Positions 50,343-59,491 of a stretch of 64,000 nt of DNA are shown here, piece by piece. The translations under genes and the position numbers were made by a program. Each line of letters starts with the position of its first letter. The first letter of the stretch is position 1. The DNA comes from Streptomyces sp. CB02980 (GTDB lineage Bacteria; Actinomycetota; Actinomycetes; Streptomycetales; Streptomycetaceae): assembly GCF_014451325.2 (NCBI RefSeq), contig NZ_JACSCH020000023.1:62001-126000 (forward strand), read 5' to 3'. The notes under the pieces are model-generated. The model worked only from the letters and a program-made list of their open reading frames with translations, was not told the DNA's origin and did no database searches.

Positions 50343-51626
50343 TCACGAGAACAGCGCCCGGCCCCACCAGTCGCCCTTGTCCCGGACGCCCGGCGGGACC
50401 GCGAAGAGCGCCGAACCCACGTGCTGGATGTACTCGTTGAGGGTGTCGGCCCGCGACAGGGAGGTCTGCACCGGGATGAAGCCGGTCCGCACGTCCTTCT
50501 GGTACGCCAGGAAGAACAGCCCGGCCTCCAGGCGGCCGAGGCCGTCCGTGCCGTCGGTGAACGAGTAGCCGCGGCGCAGGATGGTCGCCCCGGCGTTGGT
50601 GTCCGGGTGGGCGAGCCGGACGTGGGAGTCCGGCTTCATCGCCTTCAGGAACGGCTCGTCGTGCTCCTTGGCCTTGCCGACGGGCGCGCCCTCGCGCTTG
50701 TCGCGGCCGAAGATGTCCTCCTGCTCGGCGAGCGGGGTGCGGTCCCAGGTCTCGACGTTCATCCGGATGCGGCGGGCGACGAGGTACGAGCCGCCGTCCA
50801 TCCAGGCGGCCGGTCCCTCGGCGTCCTTCCCCGAGACCCACACGTGCTTCGCGAGCCGCTCGGTCTCGGTGCCCGCGATGTTGCGGGTGCCGTCCTTGAA
50901 GCCGAAGAGGTTACGGGGGGTCTGGGCATCCGGGGTCGTCGAGGACGTCTTGCCGAAGCCCAGCTGCGACCAGCGCACCGCGACCTTGCCGAAGCCGATC
51001 CGTGCCAGGTTCCGGATGGCGTGCACGGCGACCTGCGGGTCGTCCGCGCACGCCTGCACGCATAGGTCGCCGCCGCTGCGCGCCGGATCCAGGTTGTCGC
51101 CCGGGAACTTGGGCAGCTCCACCAAGGCCCCGGGCTGCTTGTCCTTCAGCCCGAAACGCCCGTCGAAGAGCGTGGGGCCGAAGCCGATCGTGAGGGTGAG
51201 ACGCGAGGGCTTGAGGCCGAGGGCCTCACCGGTGTCGTCCGGCGGTGCCTCGGGGAGGCCGCCGTACGCGCCCTCGCCGACCTCGGCACCGGCCGTCATG
51301 CGCTCGGCCGCCCGCGTCCAGTCCTTGAGGAGCCGGACCAGCTCGGCGCGGTCGGTCGTTGTCACGTCGAAGGCCGCGAAGTGCAGCCGGTCCTGGACGG
51401 CGGTGGCGATGCCGGCCTGGTGCGGGCCGTGGAAGGGCACGGCCGCGCCGCTGTCGGCGACCGGTACCGGGGTGTCCCCGTCCCGGGCCAGCAGGGCGGC
51501 GGCGCCGCCCGCCGCGGCGGCACCGAGCGCGAGCCCGGCACCGCCCAGGGCAATGACCTTGCGGCGGGAGGGCGCGGCGGCCTCAGCCACCGTCGTCTCC
51601 CGGTCTTCCTGGGTCTCCTCGGACAC
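50343..51626 (-). CDS. efeB: Deferrochelatase/peroxidase EfeB (DyP type)
   Basis: 427 residues. A Tat signal (PSRRKVIALGGAGLAL, about 19-35) leads into a DyP-type haem peroxidase. GFKDGTRNIAG near 225 contains the distal Asp and the proximal region follows near RLAHPDTNAG. EfeB oxidises Fe(II) outside the membrane and has been reported to release iron from haem. GTG 51626 is preceded by GGGGAGG. Second gene of the efeO-efeB-efeU operon. Confidence 0.95.
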   Translation of the reverse strand: MSEETQEDRETTVAEAAAPSRRKVIALGGAGLALGAAAAGGAAALLARDGDTPVPVADSGAAVPFHGPHQAGIATAVQDRLHFAAFDVTTTDRAELVRLLKDWTRAAERMTAGAEVGEGAYGGLPEAPPDDTGEALGLKPSRLTLTIGFGPTLFDGRFGLKDKQPGALVELPKFPGDNLDPARSGGDLCVQACADDPQVAVHAIRNLARIGFGKVAVRWSQLGFGKTSSTTPDAQTPRNLFGFKDGTRNIAGTETERLAKHVWVSGKDAEGPAAWMDGGSYLVARRIRMNVETWDRTPLAEQEDIFGRDKREGAPVGKAKEHDEPFLKAMKPDSHVRLAHPDTNAGATILRRGYSFTDGTDGLGRLEAGLFFLAYQKDVRTGFIPVQTSLSRADTLNEYIQHVGSALFAVPPGVRDKGDWWGRALFS

Positions 51627-51654
51627 GTCCGCGCCTCCCCGCTCTCTCTGTCCG

Positions 51655-52809
51655 TTACTTGACGACGGCGGCGGAGAGCTTGGAGAGCGGCTCGGCCAGC
51701 GCGTTGACGCCGTCCGACAGCTCCTTGCGCTCGGCCTTGCCGACCTTGTCGTACGAGGTGAAGACGTAGCTGCTCTTGTCCGTGCGGTACTTGTCGAGCA
51801 GCGTGTTCAGCGCGGCGAACTGCTTCTCCAGCTCGGCGACGAGCTTCGGGTCGTTCTTCGTGGCGACCGGCTTGAGCAGGTCGAAGGACTTCTGCGCGCC
51901 CTCGACGTTGGCCTTGAAGTCGACGAGGTCGGTGCGGGAGTAGCGCTCCTCCTCGCCGGTGACCTTGCCGGTGGCGACCTCGTCCAGGAGCTCCTTGGCG
52001 CCGTTGGCCATCGAGGTCGGGGTGATCTCGGCCTTGCCGACCCGCTTCACCCAGTCCGCGAGGTCCTTGTCGAGGAGGTCGGCGAGCTGCTTCTCGCGCT
52101 CGCCGATCTTCTTGTCCTGCCAGAGGGCCTTCTCCAGGCGGTGCCAGCCGGTCCAGTCCTTGGCCGGGTCCTGGCCGGCCTCCAGGCCGTCCTCGCGGAC
52201 GTCGACCTTGGGGTCGATGTCGCCGAAGGACTCGGCGACCGGCTCGGTGCGCTCCCAGCCGATCCGGGACTCGGCGTAGGCCTTCTTCGCGGCCTCGATG
52301 TCACCGGCGCGGACGGCGTCGGTGAAGACCTTCACCTTGGGGAGGGTCGCGTCGGCCTGCGCCTGGACGTACTGGCGGTAGGCGGCGACGGCCGCGTCCA
52401 TCTCGGGGGAGCGCTTGACGCCCGCCGCACCGCCGGTGGCCTTGACCTGCTGGCGGATGCCGTCGCCGACCATGCCGGGCTTGCAGGCGATCTCGTAGTC
52501 GCCGGCCTTGATCTCGGCGGTCAGGCTCGCCTTGGTGCCGGGGCCGATGTTCTCGCGCTCGGTGACGATCCGGTCGTCCGGGTAGAGGACGTAGACCTCG
52601 GTGACCTTGGAGCCGCGGTTCTCGACGGACAGCTGCACGTGGCCCGCGGGGAACTCCTTCTTCGAGACCTCGCAGGAGTCGTCCTTGGCGACCACGGTGA
52701 TCGTGCCGTCGTCCGCCTTGGCGTCGCTCTTCTCGGTGCAGCCCGTGACGGCGGCCAGGGCCGCCGCGGTCGCGGCGGCGGTGACGACGGAGAGGCGAAC
52801 GGCTCGCAT
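51655..52809 (-). CDS. efeO: Iron-uptake lipoprotein EfeO
   Basis: 384 residues. The lipobox ends VTGC with Cys24; a cupredoxin-like domain (about 33-125) contains DSCEVSKKEFPAG and IACKPGMVGDG, with Cys/Met as possible copper or iron ligands, and an M75 domain (about 135-384) carries the HxxE motif in GWHRLEKALW. It would bind iron outside the cell for transfer to EfeU. First gene of the operon, directly below the iron box at 52854-52872. Confidence 0.95.
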   Translation of the reverse strand: MRAVRLSVVTAAATAAALAAVTGCTEKSDAKADDGTITVVAKDDSCEVSKKEFPAGHVQLSVENRGSKVTEVYVLYPDDRIVTERENIGPGTKASLTAEIKAGDYEIACKPGMVGDGIRQQVKATGGAAGVKRSPEMDAAVAAYRQYVQAQADATLPKVKVFTDAVRAGDIEAAKKAYAESRIGWERTEPVAESFGDIDPKVDVREDGLEAGQDPAKDWTGWHRLEKALWQDKKIGEREKQLADLLDKDLADWVKRVGKAEITPTSMANGAKELLDEVATGKVTGEEERYSRTDLVDFKANVEGAQKSFDLLKPVATKNDPKLVAELEKQFAALNTLLDKYRTDKSSYVFTSYDKVGKAERKELSDGVNALAEPLSKLSAAVVK

Positions 52810-52853
52810 GGGGACTCCAGAAACACGGGGAGGGGGACTGAGGCGGACCTAAC

Positions 52854-52872
52854 TTAACCGAGGCTTACCTCA
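52854..52872. promoter_or_regulatory. Iron box upstream of efeO
   Basis: TTAACCGAGGCTTACCTCA (minus strand TGAGGTAAGCCTCGGTTAA) fits the DmdR/IdeR 19-mer, 45 bp before efeO. A second, weaker overlapping element (GGACCTAACTTAA) adjoins it. The gap 52810-52975 holds no gene. Confidence 0.8.
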
Positions 52873-52975
52873 GCCATACCCGGTCGTCCAGTGATTCAGC
52901 TCTCAGGTCCGACGGACCGGACACGGCGGGATCACAGGGGCTTCATGGGGTCCTCATGGGGTGGTCAAGGGCAGG

Positions 52976-53875
52976 TCAAGGGCGGTGAATTGTCCTGATT
53001 TCCCGCTCCTCGCGGACGGCGCCCGTCCGTTTCGGCACGACGAGCGGGACGCCGGTCCTCGGGTGCGGGAACACCTCCACCGGCTGCCGGTAGACCCGGC
53101 TCAGCAACTCCTCCTCGAAGACCTCCGAGGGCGGCCCCTCCACCGCGATCCGGCCGCCGTGCAGCACCCCGACCCGGTCCGCGTGGGCCGCCGCGAGCCC
53201 GAGGTCGTGCAGCACGACCACCACCGCGTCCCCGGCCGCCGCCCGCTCCCGGCAGACCCGCAGGACCAGTTCCTGGTGGCGCAGGTCGAGCGCGGCCGTC
53301 GGTTCGTCGAGCAGTAGGAGGCCGGTCCGCTGGGCCAGGACCCGGGCCAGCGCGACCCTGGCCCGCTCGCCGCCCGACAGCGCGGAGAACGGGCGCCCGG
53401 CGAAGGCCCCGACCTCGGTGGCCGTCATCGCCTCGGCGACCGCCGCCTCGTCCTCGTCCTCCCGCTCGGTCCCCGCCCACGGGGCCCGGCCCATCCGCAC
53501 CACGTCGCCGACGGCGAAGGGGAAGGAGAGCGCCGCGTCCTGCGGCAGCACCGCGCGCCGCAGGGCGAGTTCGCCGGGCGTCCAGCCGGCGGCCGGCCGC
53601 CCCCCGATCCGTACCTCTCCGGCGCTCGGCGCGAGATCGGCGGCGAGCGCGGCGAGCAGGGTCGACTTGCCGGCCCCGTTGGGCCCGACCAGGGCGAGGA
53701 CCTCTCCGGCCCGCACCCCGATGCCGACGGCGTCGAGCACGGCCCGGCCGCCGCGTTCGACCCGTACGCCGACGGCCTCGGCGACCGTCTCGCCCGGCGC
53801 GGCGGGGTGGGGCAGCGCGCGCGTGCGCCGGTGCGCGAGTGCGGGGAGCAGCCCCCGGAGGCGTACGGATGTCAT
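52976..53875 (-). CDS. hmuV: Haem ABC transporter ATP-binding protein
   Basis: 299 residues: Walker A GPNGAGKST near 65-73, LSGGERARV signature, LLLLDEPTAALD Walker B and the switch His in VVLHDLGLAAAHADRV; the ending YRQPVEVFPHPRTG is typical of HmuV/FecE-type importers. An N-terminal extension of about 30 residues precedes the domain. ATG 53875 overlaps the permease stop (ATGA). It powers haem or siderophore import with HmuU and HmuT. Confidence 0.93.
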   Translation of the reverse strand: MTSVRLRGLLPALAHRRTRALPHPAAPGETVAEAVGVRVERGGRAVLDAVGIGVRAGEVLALVGPNGAGKSTLLAALAADLAPSAGEVRIGGRPAAGWTPGELALRRAVLPQDAALSFPFAVGDVVRMGRAPWAGTEREDEDEAAVAEAMTATEVGAFAGRPFSALSGGERARVALARVLAQRTGLLLLDEPTAALDLRHQELVLRVCRERAAAGDAVVVVLHDLGLAAAHADRVGVLHGGRIAVEGPPSEVFEEELLSRVYRQPVEVFPHPRTGVPLVVPKRTGAVREEREIRTIHRP

Positions 53876-54969
53876 GCCCAACCACCTTGCCTGCGACGGG
53901 TCCTGCGCAGCAGCCAGAAGAAGAACGGGCTGCCGAGGAGGGCGGTGAGGACGCCCAGGGGGAGTTCGGCCGGGGCCGCGACCGTACGGGCCGCGAGGTC
54001 GCCGGCCGTGAGGACGACCGCGCCGCCGAGCGCGCTGCCCGGCACCAGGAAGCGGTGGCCCGGGCCGTTCGCCATCCGCAGCAGATGCGGGACGAGCAGA
54101 CCGACGAAGGTGATGATCCCGGCCACCGCGACGGCGGCCGCCGTCAGCAGCGCCACCACCAGGATCAGGGCGACCCGCAGCCGCTCCACGTCCACGCCGA
54201 GATGCCGGGCGGGGCGCTCGCCGAGGGCGAGCAGGTCGAGCCGGCGGGCGTGGAAGGGGGCGACGGCGAGGCCGACGAGCGCGCACGGCAGCACGGCGAG
54301 GACCTTCGGCCAGGTGGCCTGGGCGAGCGAACCGAGCTGCCAGAAGGTGATCTGGGTGACCTGGGCGTTGTCGGCGAAGAAGATGAACAGGCCGATGAGC
54401 GCGCCCGCGAAGGCGTTCACCGCGATACCGGTGAGGATCAGCGTCACCACCTCCGTACGGCCGCCGGAGCGGGACATCGCGTACACCAGGAGCACGGTCG
54501 CGAGCCCGGCGACGAACGCGCAGACCGTCACCGTCCAGTTGCCGAGGAAGGTGAGGCCGAGCGCGATGGCGCCGACCGCGCCGACGGCCGCGCCCGCCGA
54601 GATGCCGATGACACCGGGCTCGGCGAGCGGGTTGCCGAACACGCCCTGCATGAGGGCGCCCGCGCAGCCGAGCGAGGCGCCGACGAGCACGGCGAGGACG
54701 ACCCGGGGGAGCCGGATGTTCCACAGGACGCTCTCGGCCGTGCGGTCGAGCGCGTGTCCGCCGAGCCCGATCCGGTGGTGCACGGAGGCGAGGACGTCGT
54801 CGAGCGGGATCTCGTACGCCCCGATCCCGGCCGAGAGCAGGGCGAGGAGGAGCAGGACGGCGAGGAGGCCGGCGGTGAGGAGGGCGGCGGTGCGCGGCCG
54901 TGGGGCGGGAGGCGCTTGCGCCGACAGGCCCTTGCCGAGTGTCGGCGGGGTCTCCCGGAGCGCCGTCAC
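53872..54969 (-). CDS. hmuU: Haem ABC transporter permease (FecCD family)
   Basis: 365 residues with about ten membrane helices. LPRVVLAVLVGASLGCAGALMQ-type order is seen around 88-108, followed by NPLAEPGVIGISAGA and the C-terminal GIITFVGLLVPHLLR, the coupling region of FecCD importers. GTG 54969 overlaps the HmuT stop. The residue stretch APPAPRPRTAALL before helix 1 is a flexible N-terminus. Second gene of hmuTUV. Confidence 0.94.
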   Translation of the reverse strand: MTALRETPPTLGKGLSAQAPPAPRPRTAALLTAGLLAVLLLLALLSAGIGAYEIPLDDVLASVHHRIGLGGHALDRTAESVLWNIRLPRVVLAVLVGASLGCAGALMQGVFGNPLAEPGVIGISAGAAVGAVGAIALGLTFLGNWTVTVCAFVAGLATVLLVYAMSRSGGRTEVVTLILTGIAVNAFAGALIGLFIFFADNAQVTQITFWQLGSLAQATWPKVLAVLPCALVGLAVAPFHARRLDLLALGERPARHLGVDVERLRVALILVVALLTAAAVAVAGIITFVGLLVPHLLRMANGPGHRFLVPGSALGGAVVLTAGDLAARTVAAPAELPLGVLTALLGSPFFFWLLRRTRRRQGGWA

Positions 54970-56006
54970 CTCTGCTCCCCGTACAACTGGCCGACCAGGG
55001 ACTTCAGGACCTGGTCGGTGCGCGGGCCGTAGTTGAGGAGGACGCCGTCGTCGACCGTGACGACCCGGCGGTCGGCGCCGGCCGGGGTCTCGGCGACGCC
55101 GGGGACCTTCACGAGGCCGTCGATCCCGCCGACGGAGGCAAGTCCCTTGCTCATGACGAGGATCGCGTCGGGCGCGGCCTTCGCCAGGGCCTCGCTGGTG
55201 ATCGGGGTGAAGTCCTTGGTGAGGCCGGACTCCTTGCCCGCGTCGATCGCCCCGGCGGCCTCGAGGAGCGAGCTCGCACCGGACTCGGCGCCGCCGAGCA
55301 GATAGACGGCGGCCGAGCCGCGGACGTAGAGGAAGGCCACCCGCGGCTTCTCCTCGCGGGCCGGGATGCCCTTCCGTACGGCGTCGATCCGCTCCTGGGT
55401 GCGCTTCCTGAGTGCCGTGCCGGAGTCCGGTACGCCGAGGGCGGCGGCGACCGCGTCGATCCGGGTACCGACGTCGGCGAGCGCCTTCGCGGGCTTCACG
55501 ACGACGAGCGGGATGCCCGCGTCGCGGATCTGGGCGATGGCCTCGGCCGGTCCGGTGGTGCCCTCGGCGAGGACGACGGTGGGCCGCAGCGAGAGCACGC
55601 TCTCGGCGGAGACGTCGTGGGCGCGGGTCACCACCGGGAGCTTCTCCGCCTGTTCGAAGGTGGCGGTGATGTCCCGGGCGACGACCTTCGGGCCGAGGCC
55701 GAGGGTGAAGACGATCTCGTTGAGGGAGCCGCTGAGCGGCACGATCCGGTCGGTGGAGGTGACGGTGACCGTCCGTCCGTCGGCCGAGGGGACGGTGACG
55801 GGAAGCCGGGGTGCGACCGGGTCGGCGAGCGGCTCGACCCGGTCGCGGGCCGCGGCGGACGCACCGGTGGTGGACGGGCCGGTGGTGGACGGGCTTCTTC
55901 CGCTTCCGTTTCCGGTGTCGTCGCCGCCTGCGCCACCGCAGCCGGTCGCCATGAGAGCGAGGGTCAGCACTGCTGTCAGCGCTCCCGTGAGGCGAGTTCT
56001 ACGCAC
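54966..56006 (-). CDS. hmuT: Haem-binding ABC transporter lipoprotein
   Basis: 346 residues from GTG 56006. The lipobox ends MATGC with Cys23, then a Ser/Thr/Gly linker with a short TTGPSTTGAS repeat. The binding fold (RIVPLSGSLNEIVFTLGLGP near 90, then SLRPTVVLAEG and LYVRGSAAVYLLGG) is of the HmuT type. It would receive haem from HtaA proteins. Its promoter shares the iron box at 56102-56120 with the divergent HtaA gene. Confidence 0.93.
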   Translation of the reverse strand: MRRTRLTGALTAVLTLALMATGCGGAGGDDTGNGSGRSPSTTGPSTTGASAAARDRVEPLADPVAPRLPVTVPSADGRTVTVTSTDRIVPLSGSLNEIVFTLGLGPKVVARDITATFEQAEKLPVVTRAHDVSAESVLSLRPTVVLAEGTTGPAEAIAQIRDAGIPLVVVKPAKALADVGTRIDAVAAALGVPDSGTALRKRTQERIDAVRKGIPAREEKPRVAFLYVRGSAAVYLLGGAESGASSLLEAAGAIDAGKESGLTKDFTPITSEALAKAAPDAILVMSKGLASVGGIDGLVKVPGVAETPAGADRRVVTVDDGVLLNYGPRTDQVLKSLVGQLYGEQR

Positions 56007-56101
56007 CGGGCACCGTCCTGTCGTTCGTTCCGCTTCGTACTGCCGTGGTTCTGGTCCGACGAGTTCGTCGCCGGGGGATTCCAGCCGAGGCTCGATGTAG
56101 C

Positions 56102-56120
56102 TTAGGTTAGCCTTGCCTTA
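56102..56120. promoter_or_regulatory. Iron box between hmuT and htaA
   Basis: TTAGGTTAGCCTTGCCTTA is the best match in the window to the DmdR/IdeR consensus. It lies 25 bp upstream of htaA and about 95 bp upstream of hmuT, so one site can control haem binding at the surface and haem import. Confidence 0.88.
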
Positions 56121-56144
56121 CTCGCCAGCCCTCGGAGGGGTTCC

Positions 56145-57572
56145 ATGATGCTGTCCAGACCCGCCCGCGCGGTCGCCGTGGCACTGTTCGCGGCCCTGCT
56201 CGCCGCCCTCGTTCCGGCCGGCGCGGCCCACGCGGAGAGCCGCACGGTGCAGGGCGGACGGCTCGACTGGGGCATCAAGTCCTCCTTCCAGAGCTACGTC
56301 ACCGGGCCCATCGCCCAAGGCGTCTGGGGCCTCACCGGCGGAGCCGCCACCATCGGCGGAAGCCGGTTCCGCTTCCACTCCGCGCAGGGCACGTACGACC
56401 CCGAGACCGGCGCCTTCGAAGCCGCCTTCTCCGGCGGCGTCCACTTCACCGGCCACCGCAAGGCGGACGGCACGAACGAGCTCGACCTCACCGTCAGCCG
56501 CCCCCGGGTCCGGATCCAGGGCGGCAACGGCACCCTCTACGCCGACATGACGAGCAAGGCCAGGGGCAGCGGCCGGACCACCGTCGCCTCCCAGGTGCCG
56601 CTCGCCACCCTCGACGTCGGCGGCATCGACATGCGCGGCGGGGGCAGCCCCGTCTCGCTCAGCGGCGTGCCCGCCACACTCACCGCGCAGGGCGCCGGCG
56701 CCTTCGCCGGCTACTACCCGGCCGGTACCCCGCTCGACCCCGTCAGTCTCACGGTGGACGTACGGACGCCCGAGAAGTCCGCACCGACCGGCCGGCCGAC
56801 GACCAAGCCCCCCACGAGGCCGTCGCCGACGGCGAGTTCCCCCGGCGTGCCCTCGCACACCGGCACCGTGAGGACCGCCGCCGTCGACTGGGGCGTGCGC
56901 CGCACCTTCCGCGAGTACGTCACCGGTGCCGTCTCCCAGGGGAACTGGACCCTCGCCGACGGCGCCCAGGACGGCGGCGCGCTCTTCCGCTTCCCCGGCG
57001 GCAAGGGCACGTACGACCCGAGGAAGGGCACCCTCGACGCCGCCTTCGCGGGCAGCGTCCGCTTCACCGGCGCCCACCTCGACCTCACGCTCGGCAAGGT
57101 CACCGTGAAGGTGAGCGGCGGCACCGGCACCCTCGGCGCCGACGTCACCAGCGCGGGGAAGACCGAGAAGGCCGTCCCCCTCGTCACCTTCACCGCCCGC
57201 GACCTCACCCCGGAGAACGGCCTCGCCGTCGTCACCGAGGCCCCCGCCACCCTCACCGAGGGCGGCGCCAAGGCCTTCGGCGGGATGTACAGGGCCGGCA
57301 CCGCGATGGACCCGGTGTCCCTGGCCGTCGCCGTCGACACCAAGGCCCAGCTGCCCGCGCTCCCGGACCTCGGGAGCGATGCGGGGCCCACCCCGTCGAC
57401 CGCCTCGACTCCGGCCGTTTCGGCCGCTCCCGCCGCGGCCGCCGCGGCCTCCTCCTCCTCCTCCTCCACCGGCCTGTACCTCGCGATCGGCGCGGGCGGG
57501 CTGCTCGCCGCCGCGCTCGCGGTCTTCGTCGCCGTACGCCGTCGCCGCACCGACAGCACTCCCACGGCCTGA
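56145..57572 (+). CDS. htaA: HtaA-domain haem-binding surface protein
   Basis: 475 residues. Signal peptide 1-31 (ending GAAHAES). Two HtaA domains, about 36-195 and 243-400, each begin with a W-G-(I/V)-(K/R)-x-(S/T)-F motif: DWGIKSSFQSYV and DWGVRRTFREYV. A Thr/Pro linker separates them. The Tyr of these motifs and a later His (HFTGHR; FTGAHLDL) are the haem ligands known from corynebacterial HtaA. A C-terminal helix (about 443-465) and RRRR tail anchor it in the membrane. Pairs with hmuTUV across a shared iron box. Confidence 0.93.
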   Translation: MMLSRPARAVAVALFAALLAALVPAGAAHAESRTVQGGRLDWGIKSSFQSYVTGPIAQGVWGLTGGAATIGGSRFRFHSAQGTYDPETGAFEAAFSGGVHFTGHRKADGTNELDLTVSRPRVRIQGGNGTLYADMTSKARGSGRTTVASQVPLATLDVGGIDMRGGGSPVSLSGVPATLTAQGAGAFAGYYPAGTPLDPVSLTVDVRTPEKSAPTGRPTTKPPTRPSPTASSPGVPSHTGTVRTAAVDWGVRRTFREYVTGAVSQGNWTLADGAQDGGALFRFPGGKGTYDPRKGTLDAAFAGSVRFTGAHLDLTLGKVTVKVSGGTGTLGADVTSAGKTEKAVPLVTFTARDLTPENGLAVVTEAPATLTEGGAKAFGGMYRAGTAMDPVSLAVAVDTKAQLPALPDLGSDAGPTPSTASTPAVSAAPAAAAAASSSSSSTGLYLAIGAGGLLAAALAVFVAVRRRRTDSTPTA

Positions 57573-57650
57573 ACTCCCACGGCCTGAACTCTTCCGGCCT
57601 GAACTCCCATGGCCTGCATTCCCCCGGCCTGAGCTCCCACCGCCTGAAGT
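57561..57650. repeat. Six tandem 15-bp repeats at the htaA 3' end
   Basis: Units of exactly 15 bases with consensus CCCACGGCCTGAACT start at 57561, 57576, 57591, 57606, 57621 and 57636. The first contains the htaA stop (TGA 57570-57572); most others keep a TGA at the same place. They lie between the two HtaA genes. Confidence 0.93.
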
Positions 57651-57704
57651 CCCCCGCGCGCACCCCCCCTTCGCGCCCCGCGTCCCACCTAGGAGAACCC
57701 CGTC

Positions 57705-59372
57705 ATGCCCACCCCCTTGCGCCACCGTTCCGTCACCCTGGCCGCGGCCGTCGCCACGGCAGCCGCCCTCGGCACGGGCGCCGTCGCCCTCGCGCTCCCC
57801 GCGGCGGCCGACACCGCGCCCCCGATGACGCTTAGCGACGGCACGCTGGACTGGGGCATCAAGCAGTCCTTCCGTACGTACCTGGCCGGTGGCTTCGCCC
57901 ACGGCAAGACCACCCTCGAAGGCGGCGCCGAGCAGGCCGCGAACAACGGCGTGTTCACGTTCGTCGACGGCACCGGCACGTACGACACGACCACACACGC
58001 CACCGCCAACTCCTTCAAGGGCGGCGTCCGCTTCGAGGCCCACCAGGGCGCCCTCGACATCCGGATCTCGGACGTCCGGCTGTCGACGAAGGGCACGGCC
58101 GCGCCCACCGGCGAGATCACCGCCGACGTCGTCACCAAGGAGAAGGACGGCTCCGTCTCCACCCGCTCGGACATCGCCATCGCCGCGCTCGACATGACCG
58201 GCGTCCGGCCGGCCCAGGGCGCGGGCGGCGCCATGACGTTCAAGGACATACCGGCGAAGCTGACGAAGGACGGCGCGGCGGCGTTCGCGGGCTTCTACAA
58301 GGAGGGCGACGAGCTCGACGCCGCCACGCTCACGGTGAAGGCGGGCAGCCGGCCGACGACCGCGCCGCCGACCACCCCGCCGCCCACGACGGAGCCGCCG
58401 ACCACCGCCCCGACCACGACGGCCCCGACGACCGCCCCGACCACGACGGCCCCGACCGCGACCGCCCCGACGAGCACGGCCCCCACCAGCCCCGCCCCGA
58501 CCACCACGGCCCCCACCAGCCCCGCCCCGACCACCACGGCGCCCACGAGCCCGGCCCCGACCTCGACGCAGCCGACCGGCGACCCGTCCGGTGTCGTCAA
58601 CGGCAAGCTGACCTGGGGCGTGAAGCAGAGCTGGCAGAAGTACGTCGGCGAGATGTGCGGCGGCTCGGTCTCCGCCTCCGGCGGCGCGAAGAAGAAGGGC
58701 ACCGCGTACGAGTTCGGCTTCGTCAAGGCCGACCTCGACGCCGAAGCCCGCAAGGCCGACGCCGCCTTCTCCGGCAAGCTCGCCTTCGTCTGCGCCGCCC
58801 ACGACATCAACTGGACCATCAGCGACGTGAAGGTGAAGGCGACCGGCACCACCGGCACCCTGACGGCCGACGTCACGAGCGCCCGGGGCACCCAGAACGA
58901 CGTGGCCTTCGCCGACCTGGACCTGTCGAAGTCCGACTGGACGGCGAACGACGGGGTCGTCACCCTCGCGAACATCCCGGCGAAGCTCACGGCGGCCGGC
59001 TCCGCCACGTTCAGCGCCCCCGGCGGCCAGGGCGGCTACCCGGTCGGCACCGCCATGGACCCGCTGACCCTGACCCTCTCGCTCGACGAGGACGCCACGC
59101 TGCCGTCGACCTCCGGCGGGACCGGCGGCTCCGGTTCCACCGGCACCACCAGCGGCGGCGGTGAGGCCGGCGGCTCGTCCACCACGGGCGGCGGCGGGAC
59201 CGTCGGCGGCGCGGGCACGGTCGGCGGCGCCGGGTCCACGGGCGGCTCCGGCTCCCTCGCCGCGACCGGCTCGGGCGCCCCGACGGGTCTCCTGCTCGGC
59301 GCCTCGGGCGCCCTCGCGGCTGCGGGCGCGGCCGTCGTCATCGCCGTACGCCGCCGCGCGACGGAGTCCTGA
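57705..59372 (+). CDS. HtaA-domain protein with LAATG sortase signal
   Basis: 555 residues. Signal peptide 1-35 (ending PAAADT). HtaA domain 1 (about 43-215, DWGIKQSFRTYL) and domain 2 (about 302-465, TWGVKQSWQKYV) are joined by a Thr/Pro repeat (TTAPTSPAP type, about 220-290). Domain 2 has two Cys (EMCGG, FVCAAHD) that could form a disulphide. A Gly/Ser region is followed by LAATGSGAPTG, a hydrophobic helix and RRRATES: a class-E sortase signal (LAxTG). It would be covalently attached to the wall and pass haem to the first HtaA protein or HmuT. Confidence 0.93.
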   Translation: MPTPLRHRSVTLAAAVATAAALGTGAVALALPAAADTAPPMTLSDGTLDWGIKQSFRTYLAGGFAHGKTTLEGGAEQAANNGVFTFVDGTGTYDTTTHATANSFKGGVRFEAHQGALDIRISDVRLSTKGTAAPTGEITADVVTKEKDGSVSTRSDIAIAALDMTGVRPAQGAGGAMTFKDIPAKLTKDGAAAFAGFYKEGDELDAATLTVKAGSRPTTAPPTTPPPTTEPPTTAPTTTAPTTAPTTTAPTATAPTSTAPTSPAPTTTAPTSPAPTTTAPTSPAPTSTQPTGDPSGVVNGKLTWGVKQSWQKYVGEMCGGSVSASGGAKKKGTAYEFGFVKADLDAEARKADAAFSGKLAFVCAAHDINWTISDVKVKATGTTGTLTADVTSARGTQNDVAFADLDLSKSDWTANDGVVTLANIPAKLTAAGSATFSAPGGQGGYPVGTAMDPLTLTLSLDEDATLPSTSGGTGGSGSTGTTSGGGEAGGSSTTGGGGTVGGAGTVGGAGSTGGSGSLAATGSGAPTGLLLGASGALAAAGAAVVIAVRRRATES

Positions 59373-59426
59373 ACCACCACCACGCCCTCGGGGCATCCAC
59401 CGAGAACCGCCACCCCCCATAAGGGG

Positions 59427-59459
59427 CAGGACCGCACTCGATTCCCGGGTGCGGTCCTG
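59427..59459 (+). terminator. Terminator after the second HtaA gene
   Basis: CAGGACCGCAC (59427-59437) pairs perfectly with GTGCGGTCCTG (59449-59459), loop 11 bases. It separates the haem genes from the PhzF-like gene that starts at 59492. Confidence 0.85.
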
Positions 59460-59491
59460 TCTGCGCGTCGCGAAATGGTTCAATTTCCGCC

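Noticed and set aside
56118..59483. 1121-residue minus-strand open frame opposite the HtaA genes
   Set aside because: Extreme Gly/Arg composition from the GC-rich complement; the plus-strand frames carry signal peptides and HtaA motifs.
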